A stretch of DNA of 64,000 nucleotides from Prauserella salsuginis (GTDB lineage Bacteria > Actinomycetota > Actinomycetes > Mycobacteriales > Pseudonocardiaceae). The position numbers and the translations under genes are program-made. The stretch is taken from the NCBI RefSeq assembly GCF_024648885.1, contig NZ_JANBBF010000001.1, positions 1 to 64,000 on the forward strand. The letters are read 5' to 3'. This document shows, piece after piece, positions 39,835 through 49,900 of the stretch; the stretch's first letter is position 1, and each line of letters opens with the position of its first letter. The notes under the pieces are model-generated. The model saw only the letters and a program-made list of their open reading frames with translations. It did not search any database and had not been told where the DNA came from.

Positions 39835-41262
39835 TCAGTCGCCCAGCTCGTTGCGGACCTCGGCGACGCGGTGCCGCGGCAGGTCGATGAGCCGGTCGTC
39901 GGAGACGTCGTCGGGGGCGTCCGGCCAGATGTTGCCCAGCCGGCCGTGCGCCCGGGTGAGCAGGGCCCGTGCCGCCGCGTCGGTGTGACCGGTGGCGCTG
40001 GCCGGCGGTTCGGCGACGACCACCGCGTGCGTGTTGTCGGGCGTGCTGCGCAGCAGACGGAGGCGGTACTTCGGGCCGATCAGGTCGGTGAGCCCGCGCT
40101 GTGATGCCGCGTCGACGAGGTCGGGATGCGAGTTCGGCAGCAGCACCGCCACCCGGTCGGCGTTCACGGCCAACAGCGTGCGCAGCAGCCACGGCCCTGG
40201 ATCGGCACCGAGGTCCACGGCCACGGCCGTGCCGGGCTTCGTCGTGACCGGTTTCGTCCAGTCGGCGCCGCGCTCTTCGACGTCGAGTCCGTTGTGCCCC
40301 GCGATACTCCGCAGCGCGGTCAGCAATTCGGCCGTGGTCTCGCCCGCCTCGAGCGACTGTGCCCCGCGCGTGTAGATGGTCTGCTTGCTGGTCTTCCTGC
40401 CGCCTTTGCGCGCCTTCGTGGTGGGCTGGCACACGTACAGGTCGGCCGCGCTGCCGATCGCCTGCGCTCCGCTGTAGCGGTGGAAACCGGGCACGATCGA
40501 CTCGAACGCGAGGCCCAGACCGACGAGCGCTCGCTGCGTGCGGTGGCCGAGTGCCGGATGCCGAGGGCTGTAGCCGTAGGCGAGCACCAGGCGTCCCGCA
40601 GGCGGATCGGCGAGGCATTCGAGCCCCCTGGTGGCGAACAGCCCCATGCCCTCCGGGGTGTACGGCGGGTCGCTGAACACGATGTCGGCCTTGCCCATCA
40701 CCGACAGCGGCAGGCCGAACCGCAGGTCGGCGTGGACGGTGCGGATCGTCCGGGAGCTCTGCCGGTCGACGTAGTCGAGGATGCGATCGTCGACGTCGAT
40801 GACCGTCAGGTCGGCCTCGGGGCGCAGCGCACGCACCGCCAGGGAGGTCAGGTCGTGATCGCCGAGGAACGTCAGTCGGGTGGTGCGCAGGTCGTAGTGC
40901 TCGTCGAGCCAGCGCGCGCGGCGCACCACGGTGTCGGCGGTCGCCTGCACGTGGTCGAGCGCTGGCAGCGGCGGCGGCACGTGCGCGATGTGGCGCGCGA
41001 CTTCCGCCTCGAGGCCGTCGGTGGTGTGCGGACTGCCCGCCTGCTCCCGGTGGTCGTCGACGACGTCGGGACGCAGCCGTACGCGGTCGCCGTCCCGTTC
41101 GAGGTCGTCACCCAGGGCCTGGAGCAGTTCCTCGACCGTGCGCCGGGGAGCGGCCAGTTCGCGCACGAGGTCGTCGAACTGCCAGCTGCGCTCGGCCAGT
41201 AACGCGATGGCATGTCGCAGTGACTTCGCGTCCACGCCGAACACCTGACGCACCGAATTCAT
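39835..41262 (-). CDS. BpsA-like N4-bis(aminopropyl)spermidine synthase family protein
   Basis: Resembles branched-chain polyamine synthases (BpsA/PF01861), which add aminopropyl groups from decarboxylated S-adenosylmethionine to spermidine in thermophiles. The 475-residue protein has an N-terminal winged-helix-like part (SLRHAIALLAERSWQFDDLV) and the Rossmann core FLGDHDLTSLAVRAL with VIDVDDRILDYV. The diagnostic SDPPYTPEGMGLFATRG is near residue 197. BpsA proteins of hyperthermophiles end near 350 residues; here about 130 more follow, containing AVAVDLGADPGPWLLRTLL, possibly a second degenerate Rossmann unit. Activity in a mesophile or moderate thermophile is unproven. Transcribed alone, with a terminator shared with malic enzyme. 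Confidence 0.75.
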   Translation of the reverse strand: MNSVRQVFGVDAKSLRHAIALLAERSWQFDDLVRELAAPRRTVEELLQALGDDLERDGDRVRLRPDVVDDHREQAGSPHTTDGLEAEVARHIAHVPPPLPALDHVQATADTVVRRARWLDEHYDLRTTRLTFLGDHDLTSLAVRALRPEADLTVIDVDDRILDYVDRQSSRTIRTVHADLRFGLPLSVMGKADIVFSDPPYTPEGMGLFATRGLECLADPPAGRLVLAYGYSPRHPALGHRTQRALVGLGLAFESIVPGFHRYSGAQAIGSAADLYVCQPTTKARKGGRKTSKQTIYTRGAQSLEAGETTAELLTALRSIAGHNGLDVEERGADWTKPVTTKPGTAVAVDLGADPGPWLLRTLLAVNADRVAVLLPNSHPDLVDAASQRGLTDLIGPKYRLRLLRSTPDNTHAVVVAEPPASATGHTDAAARALLTRAHGRLGNIWPDAPDDVSDDRLIDLPRHRVAEVRNELGD

Positions 41263-41439
41263 GGCGCCTACCCTAGAGGCCCTGAGCAGCGGAGCGGACG
41301 CCCGGCCGACCTCGAGGCGCGATTCTGTCGGCCTCCTCGGTTACTGTCGTGCAGACCTGTCACCCGGGTCACAGATCCGGTTCACAGCGTCACGGGTACG
41401 GCTGGCAGGTCCCGGTGCCGAGGGAGCAGGGAGACGACC

Positions 41440-42552
41440 ATGACGATCGAGTTCCGCGGCGTCACCAAGCGGTACGGGGGTGGGGCGGCAGCGGTGGACG
41501 AGCTGTCGCTGACCGTGCCGGACGGCAGCATGACGGTGTTCGTCGGTCCCTCCGGATGCGGCAAGACGACGTCGCTGCGCATGGTGAACCGGATGGTCGA
41601 GCCCACCGACGGCGACGTGCTGTTGGACGGGCGCAACGTGCGTGACATCGATCCGGCCGAGTTGCGGCGCGGAATCGGCTACGTCATCCAGCACGCGGGT
41701 CTGTTTCCACATCGGACCGTGCTGGGCAACATCGCGACCGTGCCGATGCTGTCCGGGTGGAGCAGGAGGTCGGCGCGCCGCCGGGCCGGTGAGCTGCTCG
41801 ACACGGTCGGCCTGCCCGCCGAGCTGGGTTCGCGATATCCGGCCCAGCTGTCCGGGGGTCAGCAGCAGCGGGTGGGGGTCGCGCGCGCTCTCGCGGCGGA
41901 TCCACCGGTGCTGCTCATGGACGAACCGTTCTCGGCCGTCGACCCGGTCGTGCGGGAGGGGTTGCAGGACGAGCTGCTCGACCTGCAGCGGCGGCTCGGT
42001 AAGACGATCGTGTTCGTCACGCACGACATCGACGAGGCGGTCCGGCTCGGAGACCGGGTCGCCGTCCTGCGGGTGGGCGGCAGGTTGGCGCAGTACGGCA
42101 CGCCCGCCGACGTGCTGCGCCATCCGGTCGACGACTTCGTCGCGGAGTTCGTCGGCAAGGACCGTGGCTACCGGGGGCTGTCGTTCCTGTCGGCGGGCGC
42201 TCTCGAGGTCGGCGAGGTCGTCACCGTGGAGATCGGTTCGGTGCCCGGAGAGTCCGGCGAATGGCGGCTCGCGATCGACGACGAGCGCAGGCCGCGCGGC
42301 TGGCTCGCACCCGGCTCCACAGTGGACGGATCACTGGCGGAGGCGGATCTCGTCGCGGGCGGCTCGCTGTACCGGCGGGGCACATCCCTGCGCGGTGCGC
42401 TCGATGCCGCGTTGTCCTCGCCCGCGAGCCTCGGCGTCGTGGTGGACGACGACGGCGCGGCCGTCGGGGTCGTCACTGCGCGCCACGTGCTCGACGTGAT
42501 CGAGCGGCACCCTGCCAGTGCGACCGCGACAAGCCGCACCGCGAGAGCGTGA
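41440..42552 (+). CDS. Glycine betaine/choline-type ABC transporter ATPase (OpuCA/ProV-like)
   Basis: Energises uptake of compatible solutes. The 370-residue protein has Walker A GPSGCGKTT, the Q-loop YVIQHAG, signature LSGGQQQRVGVARAL, Walker B VLLMDEPFSAVDP and the H-loop VTHDIDEA. The C-terminal 120 residues form a partial CBS-like region (LGVVVDDDGAAVGVVTARHVLDVI), the element that senses ionic strength in OpuA-type systems. ATG 41440 follows AGGGAG. First of four genes; the permease begins seven bases after its stop. Confidence 0.92.
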   Translation: MTIEFRGVTKRYGGGAAAVDELSLTVPDGSMTVFVGPSGCGKTTSLRMVNRMVEPTDGDVLLDGRNVRDIDPAELRRGIGYVIQHAGLFPHRTVLGNIATVPMLSGWSRRSARRRAGELLDTVGLPAELGSRYPAQLSGGQQQRVGVARALAADPPVLLMDEPFSAVDPVVREGLQDELLDLQRRLGKTIVFVTHDIDEAVRLGDRVAVLRVGGRLAQYGTPADVLRHPVDDFVAEFVGKDRGYRGLSFLSAGALEVGEVVTVEIGSVPGESGEWRLAIDDERRPRGWLAPGSTVDGSLAEADLVAGGSLYRRGTSLRGALDAALSSPASLGVVVDDDGAAVGVVTARHVLDVIERHPASATATSRTARA

Positions 42553-42559
42553 CCGCGAC

Positions 42560-43255
42560 ATGAGTCTCATCGACGAGCTCGGCACCTACCTCGGCAGCGC
42601 GAACACCCGCGCCCAGCTGTGGGCTGCGCTGGCCGAGCACGGCTACCTGGCCCTGCTGCCGATCCTGTTCGGTGTCGTGCTGGCCGTCGGTGCGGGGTGG
42701 CTGGGGCAGACGTGGCCTCAGGTACGCGGAACGCTCGCCGTCGTGGCGAACCTCGTCTACACGATCCCGTCGCTGGCGTTGTTCGTCGTCATCCCCGGCG
42801 TCATCGGCACGACGATCCTCGACAGCATCAACGTCGTCGTCGCGCTGTCCCTGTACACGGCTGCATTGCTGGTGCGCCCGATGCTCGACGCCATCGCCGC
42901 CGTGCCGCAGGCCGTGACGGCGTCCGCCACAGCCATGGGATACCGGCCCGCACGCCGGTACTTCGGTGTCGAACTCCCGCTCGCCGTGCCGGTACTCGCC
43001 GCGGGGGTCAGGGTCGCGGCGGTCAGCAACATCAGCCTGGTCAGTGTCGGTGCGCTCATCGGGGTGGGCGGGCTCGGCAGGCTGTTCACCGACGGCTTCC
43101 AGCGCGAGTACTACGCGCCGATCGTGGTCGGTGTCGTACTGACCCTCCTGCTCGCACTCGTGGTGGATCTGTTGCTGGTGTTGCTGCGCCGGGTGCTCAC
43201 CCCGTGGCAGCGTCCGGCTCCCACGAGGCGGGCTGACGAGGAGGTCGCAGCATGA
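42560..43255 (+). CDS. OpuC-type ABC permease 1
   Basis: Membrane subunit of the compatible-solute importer. The 231-residue protein has about five to six helices and the EAA-type cytoplasmic loop (ASATAMGYRPARRYFGVELPLAVPVLAAGVR) that contacts the ATPase. ATG 42560 is selected over an in-frame upstream start inside the ATPase gene. Its last four bases overlap the second permease gene, indicating coupled translation. Two dissimilar permeases in one operon are typical of OpuC and OpuB systems. Confidence 0.9.
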   Translation: MSLIDELGTYLGSANTRAQLWAALAEHGYLALLPILFGVVLAVGAGWLGQTWPQVRGTLAVVANLVYTIPSLALFVVIPGVIGTTILDSINVVVALSLYTAALLVRPMLDAIAAVPQAVTASATAMGYRPARRYFGVELPLAVPVLAAGVRVAAVSNISLVSVGALIGVGGLGRLFTDGFQREYYAPIVVGVVLTLLLALVVDLLLVLLRRVLTPWQRPAPTRRADEEVAA

Positions 43256-43938
43256 TCGCCGAGACTGTCGCGTGGTTCGGCGACGCTGCGAACTGGAGCG
43301 GCCCAGGGGGCGTGCCGGCCCGCGTGCTCGAACACGTGGGCTATGTCGCCCTGGCACTGGCCATCGCACTGGTCATCGCCGTTCCCTTCGGACTGCTGGT
43401 GGGGCACACCGGCAGAGGTGCCGTGCTGCTGGTCGGGGCCGGCAACATCGTGCGTGCGTTGCCGACGCTCGGTGTGGTCACGCTGTTCTTCCTGTTGTTG
43501 GCCGAGAGCACGCCTGCGGCGGTCGTGGGACTGGTCGTGTTGGCGGTGCCACCCGTCATGGCGGGCACGTACGCGGGCGTGCAGTCGGTCGATGCCCACG
43601 TCGTCGATGCGGCGAGTGGGGTCGGTATGCGCGGGATGCAACGGCTGTGGCAGGTCGAGGTGCCCATCGCACTGCCCATGGTGCTCGGCGGGGTGCGCAA
43701 CGCGGTGCTGCAGCTCGTGGCGACGGCCGCAGTCGCGGCGTACGTCGGGCTGGGCGGCCTAGGCCGTTATCTCATGGACGGACTGGCCATTCTCGACTAT
43801 GCCGAGGTCGTGGCCGGTGCGGTGCTCACCGCGGCACTCGCGGTGGTGCTGGATCTGCTGCTGGCGGGGTTGCAGCGGATCGTGGTGCCGCGCGGCGTGC
43901 GGTTGGCCGAACTCACGAGGTCGAAGGGGCCCGCATGA
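43252..43938 (+). CDS. OpuC-type ABC permease 2
   Basis: Second membrane subunit, 228 residues. Hydrophobic helices start with HVGYVALALAIALVIAVPFG; the EAA loop is DAASGVGMRGMQRLWQVEVPIALPMVLGGVR. It differs clearly from permease 1, so the transporter is a heterodimer. ATG 43252 overlaps the preceding stop and its own stop overlaps the binding-protein ATG at 43935, so the operon is tightly coupled. Confidence 0.9.
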   Translation: MIAETVAWFGDAANWSGPGGVPARVLEHVGYVALALAIALVIAVPFGLLVGHTGRGAVLLVGAGNIVRALPTLGVVTLFFLLLAESTPAAVVGLVVLAVPPVMAGTYAGVQSVDAHVVDAASGVGMRGMQRLWQVEVPIALPMVLGGVRNAVLQLVATAAVAAYVGLGGLGRYLMDGLAILDYAEVVAGAVLTAALAVVLDLLLAGLQRIVVPRGVRLAELTRSKGPA

Positions 43939-44855
43939 TCGGTGCGTCGAGCCACGGGGTCATCGGTCGATGGCGACGGATCATCGCCGTGTGCGCGGTA
44001 CTGGTGTTGGCCACCGCCTGCGGCAACCCGTTGCGCGGAGGGGCCGAGGGAGGCGACGACGGGCGCATCGTCATCGGCGCCTCCGACGTCGGGGAGAGCC
44101 TGCTGCTCGCGGAGATCTACGCCGGTGCATTGCGCGGCGCGGGGGCCGATGACGTCACGGTGCGGCCGCCGGTCGGTGGTCGTGAGGTGCTGGTCCAGGC
44201 ATTGCAGGACCGCTCGCTGACGCTCGCACCCGACTACAGCGGCAATCTACTCCGGTACTTCGACCAGGACACGTCCGCGACGACGTCGGACGAGGTCTAC
44301 CGGGAGCTGCCCCGTGCGCTGCCGGAGGGGCTGGAGGTGCTGGACCAGTCCCCGGCAGAGAACACCGACATGCTCGTCGTGCGGGAGGAGCTGGCAGCAC
44401 AGGGCGTGCGCACGATCTCGGATCTTGCTCCGCGCTGCGACCGGCTCGTGTTCGGCGGGCCGGGCCAGTGGGGCGAGCGCTGGCGTCGGGAGATCCGTGA
44501 GCTGTACGGCTGTGAGTTCAAGGAGATCCGCACGACGGACACGGGCGGGCCGGTGACGGTGGAGGCGCTGCGGTCCGGCGAAGTGCAGGTGGCGAACATG
44601 TTCAGCACGTCGGCCTCCGTGTATGCCAACGGGTTCGTGCCGTTGGAGGACGATCGCGACATGTTCCCCGCGCAGAACATCGTGCCGTTCGCCGTCGAAG
44701 GATCGCTGTCCGAACGCGAACGCGATGCGCTCGACCGTGTATCGGCAGCCCTCACGACCGAGAAACTGACGGAGTTGAACGTTGAGTTCTCGGAGCGGAA
44801 ACGCAATCCGGCCGACATCGCCGACGAGTTCCTGGCGCAGGCCCGGAATCGGTGA
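43935..44855 (+). CDS. OpuC-type substrate-binding lipoprotein
   Basis: Extracytoplasmic ligand-binding subunit for glycine betaine, choline or a related quaternary amine. The 306-residue precursor has a basic N-terminus, a hydrophobic stretch and lipobox LATAC, giving a lipid anchor. The mature domain shows the OpuAC fold with GRIVIGASDVGESLLLAEIYAG and the ALQDRSLTLAPDYSGNLLRYF hinge region; family members usually read EYTG where this has DYSG. Ligand therefore not certain. The ATG at 43935 overlaps the permease stop. Completes the four-gene operon. Confidence 0.9.
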   Translation: MIGASSHGVIGRWRRIIAVCAVLVLATACGNPLRGGAEGGDDGRIVIGASDVGESLLLAEIYAGALRGAGADDVTVRPPVGGREVLVQALQDRSLTLAPDYSGNLLRYFDQDTSATTSDEVYRELPRALPEGLEVLDQSPAENTDMLVVREELAAQGVRTISDLAPRCDRLVFGGPGQWGERWRREIRELYGCEFKEIRTTDTGGPVTVEALRSGEVQVANMFSTSASVYANGFVPLEDDRDMFPAQNIVPFAVEGSLSERERDALDRVSAALTTEKLTELNVEFSERKRNPADIADEFLAQARNR

Positions 44856-45144
44856 TTCCACTCCCGTCGCACGACGGCAGGGGTGCGACCTTGGTAGCAG
44901 ACCTTCGTCGGGGGCTGAACGATGGTTCTTGCCGCGGCGGTGCAACGCGAATTGCACCTGCTGGTCACGGTTTGAACGCATTTTCCCGGAACGTATGGAC
45001 CATTGCGCCGCCGTGATTGCGTCGAACGGAGTAGGAATACTACTTTCGTCGCCATTCTGGGAAACTTTTCCTTGATGTGATCTCGCCGCTTTCTCGCTTA
45101 CTGTTCGGCCCATTCCGGACAAAGTTCGAACGGAAGGGAAAAGC

Positions 45145-46704
45145 GTGCGTACCGACAAGCGAAGGATCGGCACGGCCGTCGGGGTGGGCACAGCCGCCGC
45201 GGCCCTCGTGCTGGGCATGGCGGGCACCGCGGGCGCCGTACCGCAGGAAGGCACCATCATCGGTGCCAATGCGGACACGGCGGTCGCCGGCAAGTACATC
45301 GTCAAACTGAAGGACGGCGTGACGACCACGGCCGCCGACCTGGGCGGCAAGGTCGAGCACAGGTTCTCGAGCGCGCTGAACGGCTACTCGGCCGAGATGT
45401 CCGAGGCGAAGGCCAAGAGCATCGCGGCGGACCCTGCCGTCGACTACGTCGAGCAGGTGCAGACCATGCACACCACCGCGGACCAGGCGAACCCGCCGTC
45501 GTGGGGGCTGGACCGAATCGACCAGCCTGAGCTGCCGCTCGACGACAACTACTCCTCGCCGAACGACGGTGACGGTGTCACGGCCTACATCATCGACACC
45601 GGCATTCTGACCTCGCACGAGGACTTCGGCGGCCGGGCCACACACGGTGTGGACACCGTCGACAACGACGACGACGCGACCGACTGCAACGGCCACGGCA
45701 CGCACGTCGCCGGCACCGTCGGCGGCACCGACTACGGCGTCGCCAAGAACGTCGATCTGGTCGGCGTCCGGGTGCTGAACTGTCAGGGCAGCGGCACCAA
45801 CGCGGGCGTCATCGCCGGCATCGACTGGGTCACCGAGAACGCCTCGGGTCCGTCGGTCGCCAACATGAGCCTCGGCGGCGGTGCCTCCGACGCGATCGAC
45901 GAGGCCGTGCAGAACTCCATCGCCTCCGGCGTGACCTACGGTCTGGCCGCGGGCAACGACTACGGTGCCGACGCGTGCAACTCCTCGCCGGCCCGTACTC
46001 CGGAGGGCATCACGGTCGGCTCCACGACCAACACCGACGCCCGTTCGAGCTTCTCGAACATCGGCTCCTGCGTGGACATCTTCGCCCCGGGCAGTGACAT
46101 CACCTCCGCGTGGATCGACAGCGACACCTCGGAGAACACGATCTCGGGCACGTCGATGGCGACCCCGCACGTCGCTGGTGCGGCCGCGGTGTACCTGTCG
46201 GCGAACCCGGACGCCACTCCGCAGCAGGTCGGTGACGCGCTGGTTGCGGGCGGTTCCGAGGGTGTCGTGTCCGACCCGGGCACGGACTCGCCGAACGTGC
46301 TGCTGAACGTGGTGGGCGACGGCTCGACGCCGCCGGACGAGCCGGACCCGGAGCCGGGTGACTGTGAGGCCGTGACCAACAACGACACGACCGACATCCC
46401 GGACGCCGGCTCGGTGACCAGCACGGTCACGGTCTCCGGCTGTGAGGCCGCCTCGGCCGACGCCACGGTCGACGTCGGCATCACTCACTCCTACCGCGGT
46501 GACATCGCGCTGGACCTGGTTGCCCCGGACGGTTCGGACTACAACCTGAAGACGTCGGGGTACGACTCCCGCGACGACATCAACGAGACCTACACGGTCG
46601 ACCTGTCGGGTGTTTCCGAGCCGAACGGCGAGTGGACGCTGAAGGTGACCGACGCCTACTCGTGGGACACCGGTTCGCTCAACAGCTGGACCCTCACCCT
46701 GTAA
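45145..46704 (+). CDS. Secreted subtilisin-family serine protease with P domain
   Basis: Extracellular S8 peptidase, 519 residues. It has a Sec signal (AAAALVLGMAGTAGA), an I9 propeptide at about 48-107 (GKYIVKLKDGV...YVEQVQ) and a proteinase-K-like catalytic domain. The triad is Asp in YIIDTGI (about 150), His in NGHGTHVAGT (about 184) and Ser in SGTSMATPHVAG (about 337). An acidic Pro/Asp/Glu linker (PPDEPDPEPGD) leads to a C-terminal proprotein-convertase P domain (HSYRGDIALDLVAPDGSDY ... NSWTLTL). GTG 45145 follows GAAGGGAA. The combination is common in saprophytic actinomycetes. Confidence 0.93.
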   Translation: MRTDKRRIGTAVGVGTAAAALVLGMAGTAGAVPQEGTIIGANADTAVAGKYIVKLKDGVTTTAADLGGKVEHRFSSALNGYSAEMSEAKAKSIAADPAVDYVEQVQTMHTTADQANPPSWGLDRIDQPELPLDDNYSSPNDGDGVTAYIIDTGILTSHEDFGGRATHGVDTVDNDDDATDCNGHGTHVAGTVGGTDYGVAKNVDLVGVRVLNCQGSGTNAGVIAGIDWVTENASGPSVANMSLGGGASDAIDEAVQNSIASGVTYGLAAGNDYGADACNSSPARTPEGITVGSTTNTDARSSFSNIGSCVDIFAPGSDITSAWIDSDTSENTISGTSMATPHVAGAAAVYLSANPDATPQQVGDALVAGGSEGVVSDPGTDSPNVLLNVVGDGSTPPDEPDPEPGDCEAVTNNDTTDIPDAGSVTSTVTVSGCEAASADATVDVGITHSYRGDIALDLVAPDGSDYNLKTSGYDSRDDINETYTVDLSGVSEPNGEWTLKVTDAYSWDTGSLNSWTLTL

Positions 46705-46762
46705 GTCCGGCGTGACGCACGCCCGCCCGGTTTACACCCCCGACCGGGCGGTCACGTGAAAA

Positions 46763-46813
46763 CCCCCAAGGGCACCTTCGTGGCACTCAACGCCCCTAAG
46801 GTTCCCTTGGGGG
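46763..46813. terminator. Terminator/dispersed element between protease and kgd
   Basis: CCCCCAAGGGCACCTT (46763-46778) pairs with AAGGTTCCCTTGGGGG (46798-46813) with one mismatch around a 19-base loop. It lies between convergent genes. Its arms share the GGTGCCCTTGGG-type core with the element at 37521-37624. Confidence 0.8.
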
Positions 46814-46928
46814 CATCGTGTGGTCACGTCGCGTGTTCGCCCAGGCGTCACCGGTGGGTGATACAGAAAACCGGCCCGGCGGAGTCGAACTCCGCCGGGC
46901 CGGTCTTCTGCTTGCCGTGGTTCTCGGT

Positions 46929-49900
46929 CTACTCGAAGGCCTTCGTGATGAGTGCCTTCTGCTCGACCTCGTGCACCTTCGACGAGCCCGCCGACGGTGC
47001 GGCCATCGGCCTGCGCGCCACCACGTCCAGGTTCGCCAGCACCTCAGGCAGCTTGCGCGGCAGGTTCAGGCCGAAGTACGGCCAGGCGCCCTGGTTCTCC
47101 GGCTCCTCCTGCACCCACACGACCTGCTGGGCGTTCGTGAACCGGCTGAGCGTCTCGGCCAGCTTCTTCTTGGGCAGCGGGTAGTACTGCTCGACCCGCA
47201 CGATCGCGACGTCGTCGATCTCGCGCTTGGTCCGCTCGGCCACCAGCTCCCAGTAGAGCTTGCCCGAGGTGAGCAACACCTTGCGCGCCTTGGCGGGGTC
47301 GACGTCGGAGTCGTCGATCACCGACATGAACTTCGAGTCGCCGGTGAAGTCCTCGACGTTCGACGTCGCCGCCTTGTTCCGCAGCATCGACTTCGGCGTG
47401 AAGACGATCAGCGGGCGCTTGACGCCGTCGAGGGCGTGGCGGCGCAGCAGGTGGAAGTAGTTCGCGGGGGTCGAGGGCACGGCCACCGTCATCGAGCCTT
47501 CGGCGCACAGCTGCAGGAAGCGTTCGATGCGGCCGGAGGTGTGGTCCGGTCCCTGGCCCTCGTGGCCGTGCGGCAGCAGCAGCACGACGTCGGAGAGCTG
47601 GCCCCACTTGGCCTCGCCGGAGGAGATGTACTCGTCGATGACGGACTGGGCGCCGTTGACGAAGTCGCCGAACTGGGCCTCCCACATCACCAGCGCGTCG
47701 GAGTTGGCCACGGAGTAGCCGTACTCGAAGCCGACCGCCGCGTACTCGGACAGTGCCGAGTCGTAGATCATCACGCGGCCCTGCTCGTCGGCGAGGTGCT
47801 GCAGCGGTGAGTATTCCTTGCCGCTGTCGCGGTCGATCAGCACGGAGTGGCGCTGGGTGAACGTGCCGCGGCGCGAGTCCTGGCCGGACAGCCGCACGAG
47901 CCGCTGTTCCAGGGCGAGCGAGCCGAACGCCAGCAGTTCGCCGAAGGCCCAGTCGATGCCGCCTTCGCGGGCCATCTTGGCGCGCCGGTCCATGACCGGC
48001 TTGACGCGCGGGTGCGGGTTGAAGCCCTCGGGCACGTTGACGAACGAGTCGCCGATGTGCTGGACGGTCTCGCGGGAGATGGCGGTGGGCAGGTTCGCGG
48101 GGACCTGCTGTTCCTCCTCGACCGACGGGCTGGGCGTGACCGGGTGCTTCTCGAGTTCGCGCACCTCGTTGAAGACGTGTTCGAGCTGGCTGGAGAAGTC
48201 CCGCAGCGCCGCTTCGGCCTCTTCCATCGAGATGTCGCCGCGGCCGATGAGCGCCTCGGTGTAGGTCTTCCGGACGCTGCGCTTCTTGTCGATGATGTCG
48301 TACATCCCCGGCTGCGTCATCGAGGGATCATCGCCCTCGTTGTGACCGCGCCGCCGGTAGCAGATCATGTCGATCACGATGTCCTTGTTGAACGCCTGGC
48401 GGTAGTCCACCGCCAGCCGCGCGACCCAGTAGGCGGCCTCCGGGTCGTCGCCGTTCACGTGGATGATCGGCGCGCCGATCATCTTGGCGACATCGGTGGC
48501 GTACTTCGACGACCGCGCGTGCTCGGGCGCGGTGGTGAAGCCGACCTGGTTGTTGATGATGACGTGCACGGTGCCGCCGGTGCGGTAGCCGCGCAGGAGC
48601 GAGAGGTTGAGCGTCTCGGCGACCACGCCCTGGCCGGCGAACGCGGCGTCGCCGTGCAGCAGGACGGGCAGCACGGTGAAGCCGTCGACGTCGCCGCCCT
48701 TGTCGAGGATGTCCTGCTTGGCGCGGACGATGCCCTCGAGGACGGGGTCGACCGTCTCCAGGTGCGACGGATTCGCCGTGAGCGACACGCGCGTCTCGCC
48801 GTCGCCGAACATGCGGAAGTACTTGCCCTCGGCGCCGAGGTGGTACTTCACGTCGCCGGAGCCGTGTGCCTGACCCGGGTCGAGGTTGCCCTCGAACTCG
48901 CGGAAGATCTGCGAGATCGGCTTGCCGACGATGTTGGCCAGCACGTTCAGCCTGCCGCGGTGCGGCATGCCGACCACGACCTCGTCGAGGCTGTGCTCGG
49001 CGGCCTTGTCCAGCAGCGTGTCCAGCATCGGGATGACCGTCTCGCCGCCCTCGAGCGAGAACCGCTTCTGGCCGACGTACTTGGTCTGCAGGAACGTCTC
49101 GAACGCCTCGGCCGCATTCAGCTTGCTGAGCACGTACTTCTGCACCGTGGGCTCGGGCTTGTCGTGCGGGATCTCGACGCGGTCCTGGATCCAGCGGCGC
49201 TCGTCGGGGTCGAGGATGTGGGTGTACTCGACGCCGACGGTGCGGCAGTACGAATCGCGCAGCACGCCGAGGACGTCGCGCAGCTTCATCTTCTCCTGGC
49301 CCGCGAACCCGCCCACGGCGAACTCGCGGTCCAGGTCCCACAGCGTCAGGCCGTGCGAGAGGATGTCCAGGTCCTCGTGGCGGCGCTGGCGGTAGTTCAG
49401 CGGGTCGGTGTCGGCCATCAGGTGGCCGCGCATCCGGTAGGCCTCGATGAGCTCGAGCACCCGGGCGGTCTTGTCGATCTCGCCCTCGGGGATGTCCGAG
49501 ACCCAGCGCACCGGCTCGTACGGGATCCGCAGCGACGTGAAGATGTCGTCGTAGAACCCGTCGCCGCCCAGCAGCAGCTCGTGGATGCGCTTGAGGAACT
49601 CACCCGACTCGGCACCCTGGATGATGCGGTGGTCGTAGGTCGACGTGAGCGTCATGATCTTGCTGACGCCCAGGTCGATGAGGGTCTTCTCGCTGGTGCC
49701 CTCGTAGTGGGCCGGGTACTGCATCGCACCCACGCCGATGATCGTGCCCTGCCCGGACTGCAGCCGCGGCACCGAGTGGTTCGTGCCGATGCCGCCCGGG
49801 TTGGTCAGCGAGATCGTGGTGCCCGCGAAGTCGTCGGCGGTGAGCTTGTTGTTGCGCGCCTTGCGGACGATGTCCTCGTAGGCCTGCCAGAACTGCAGGA

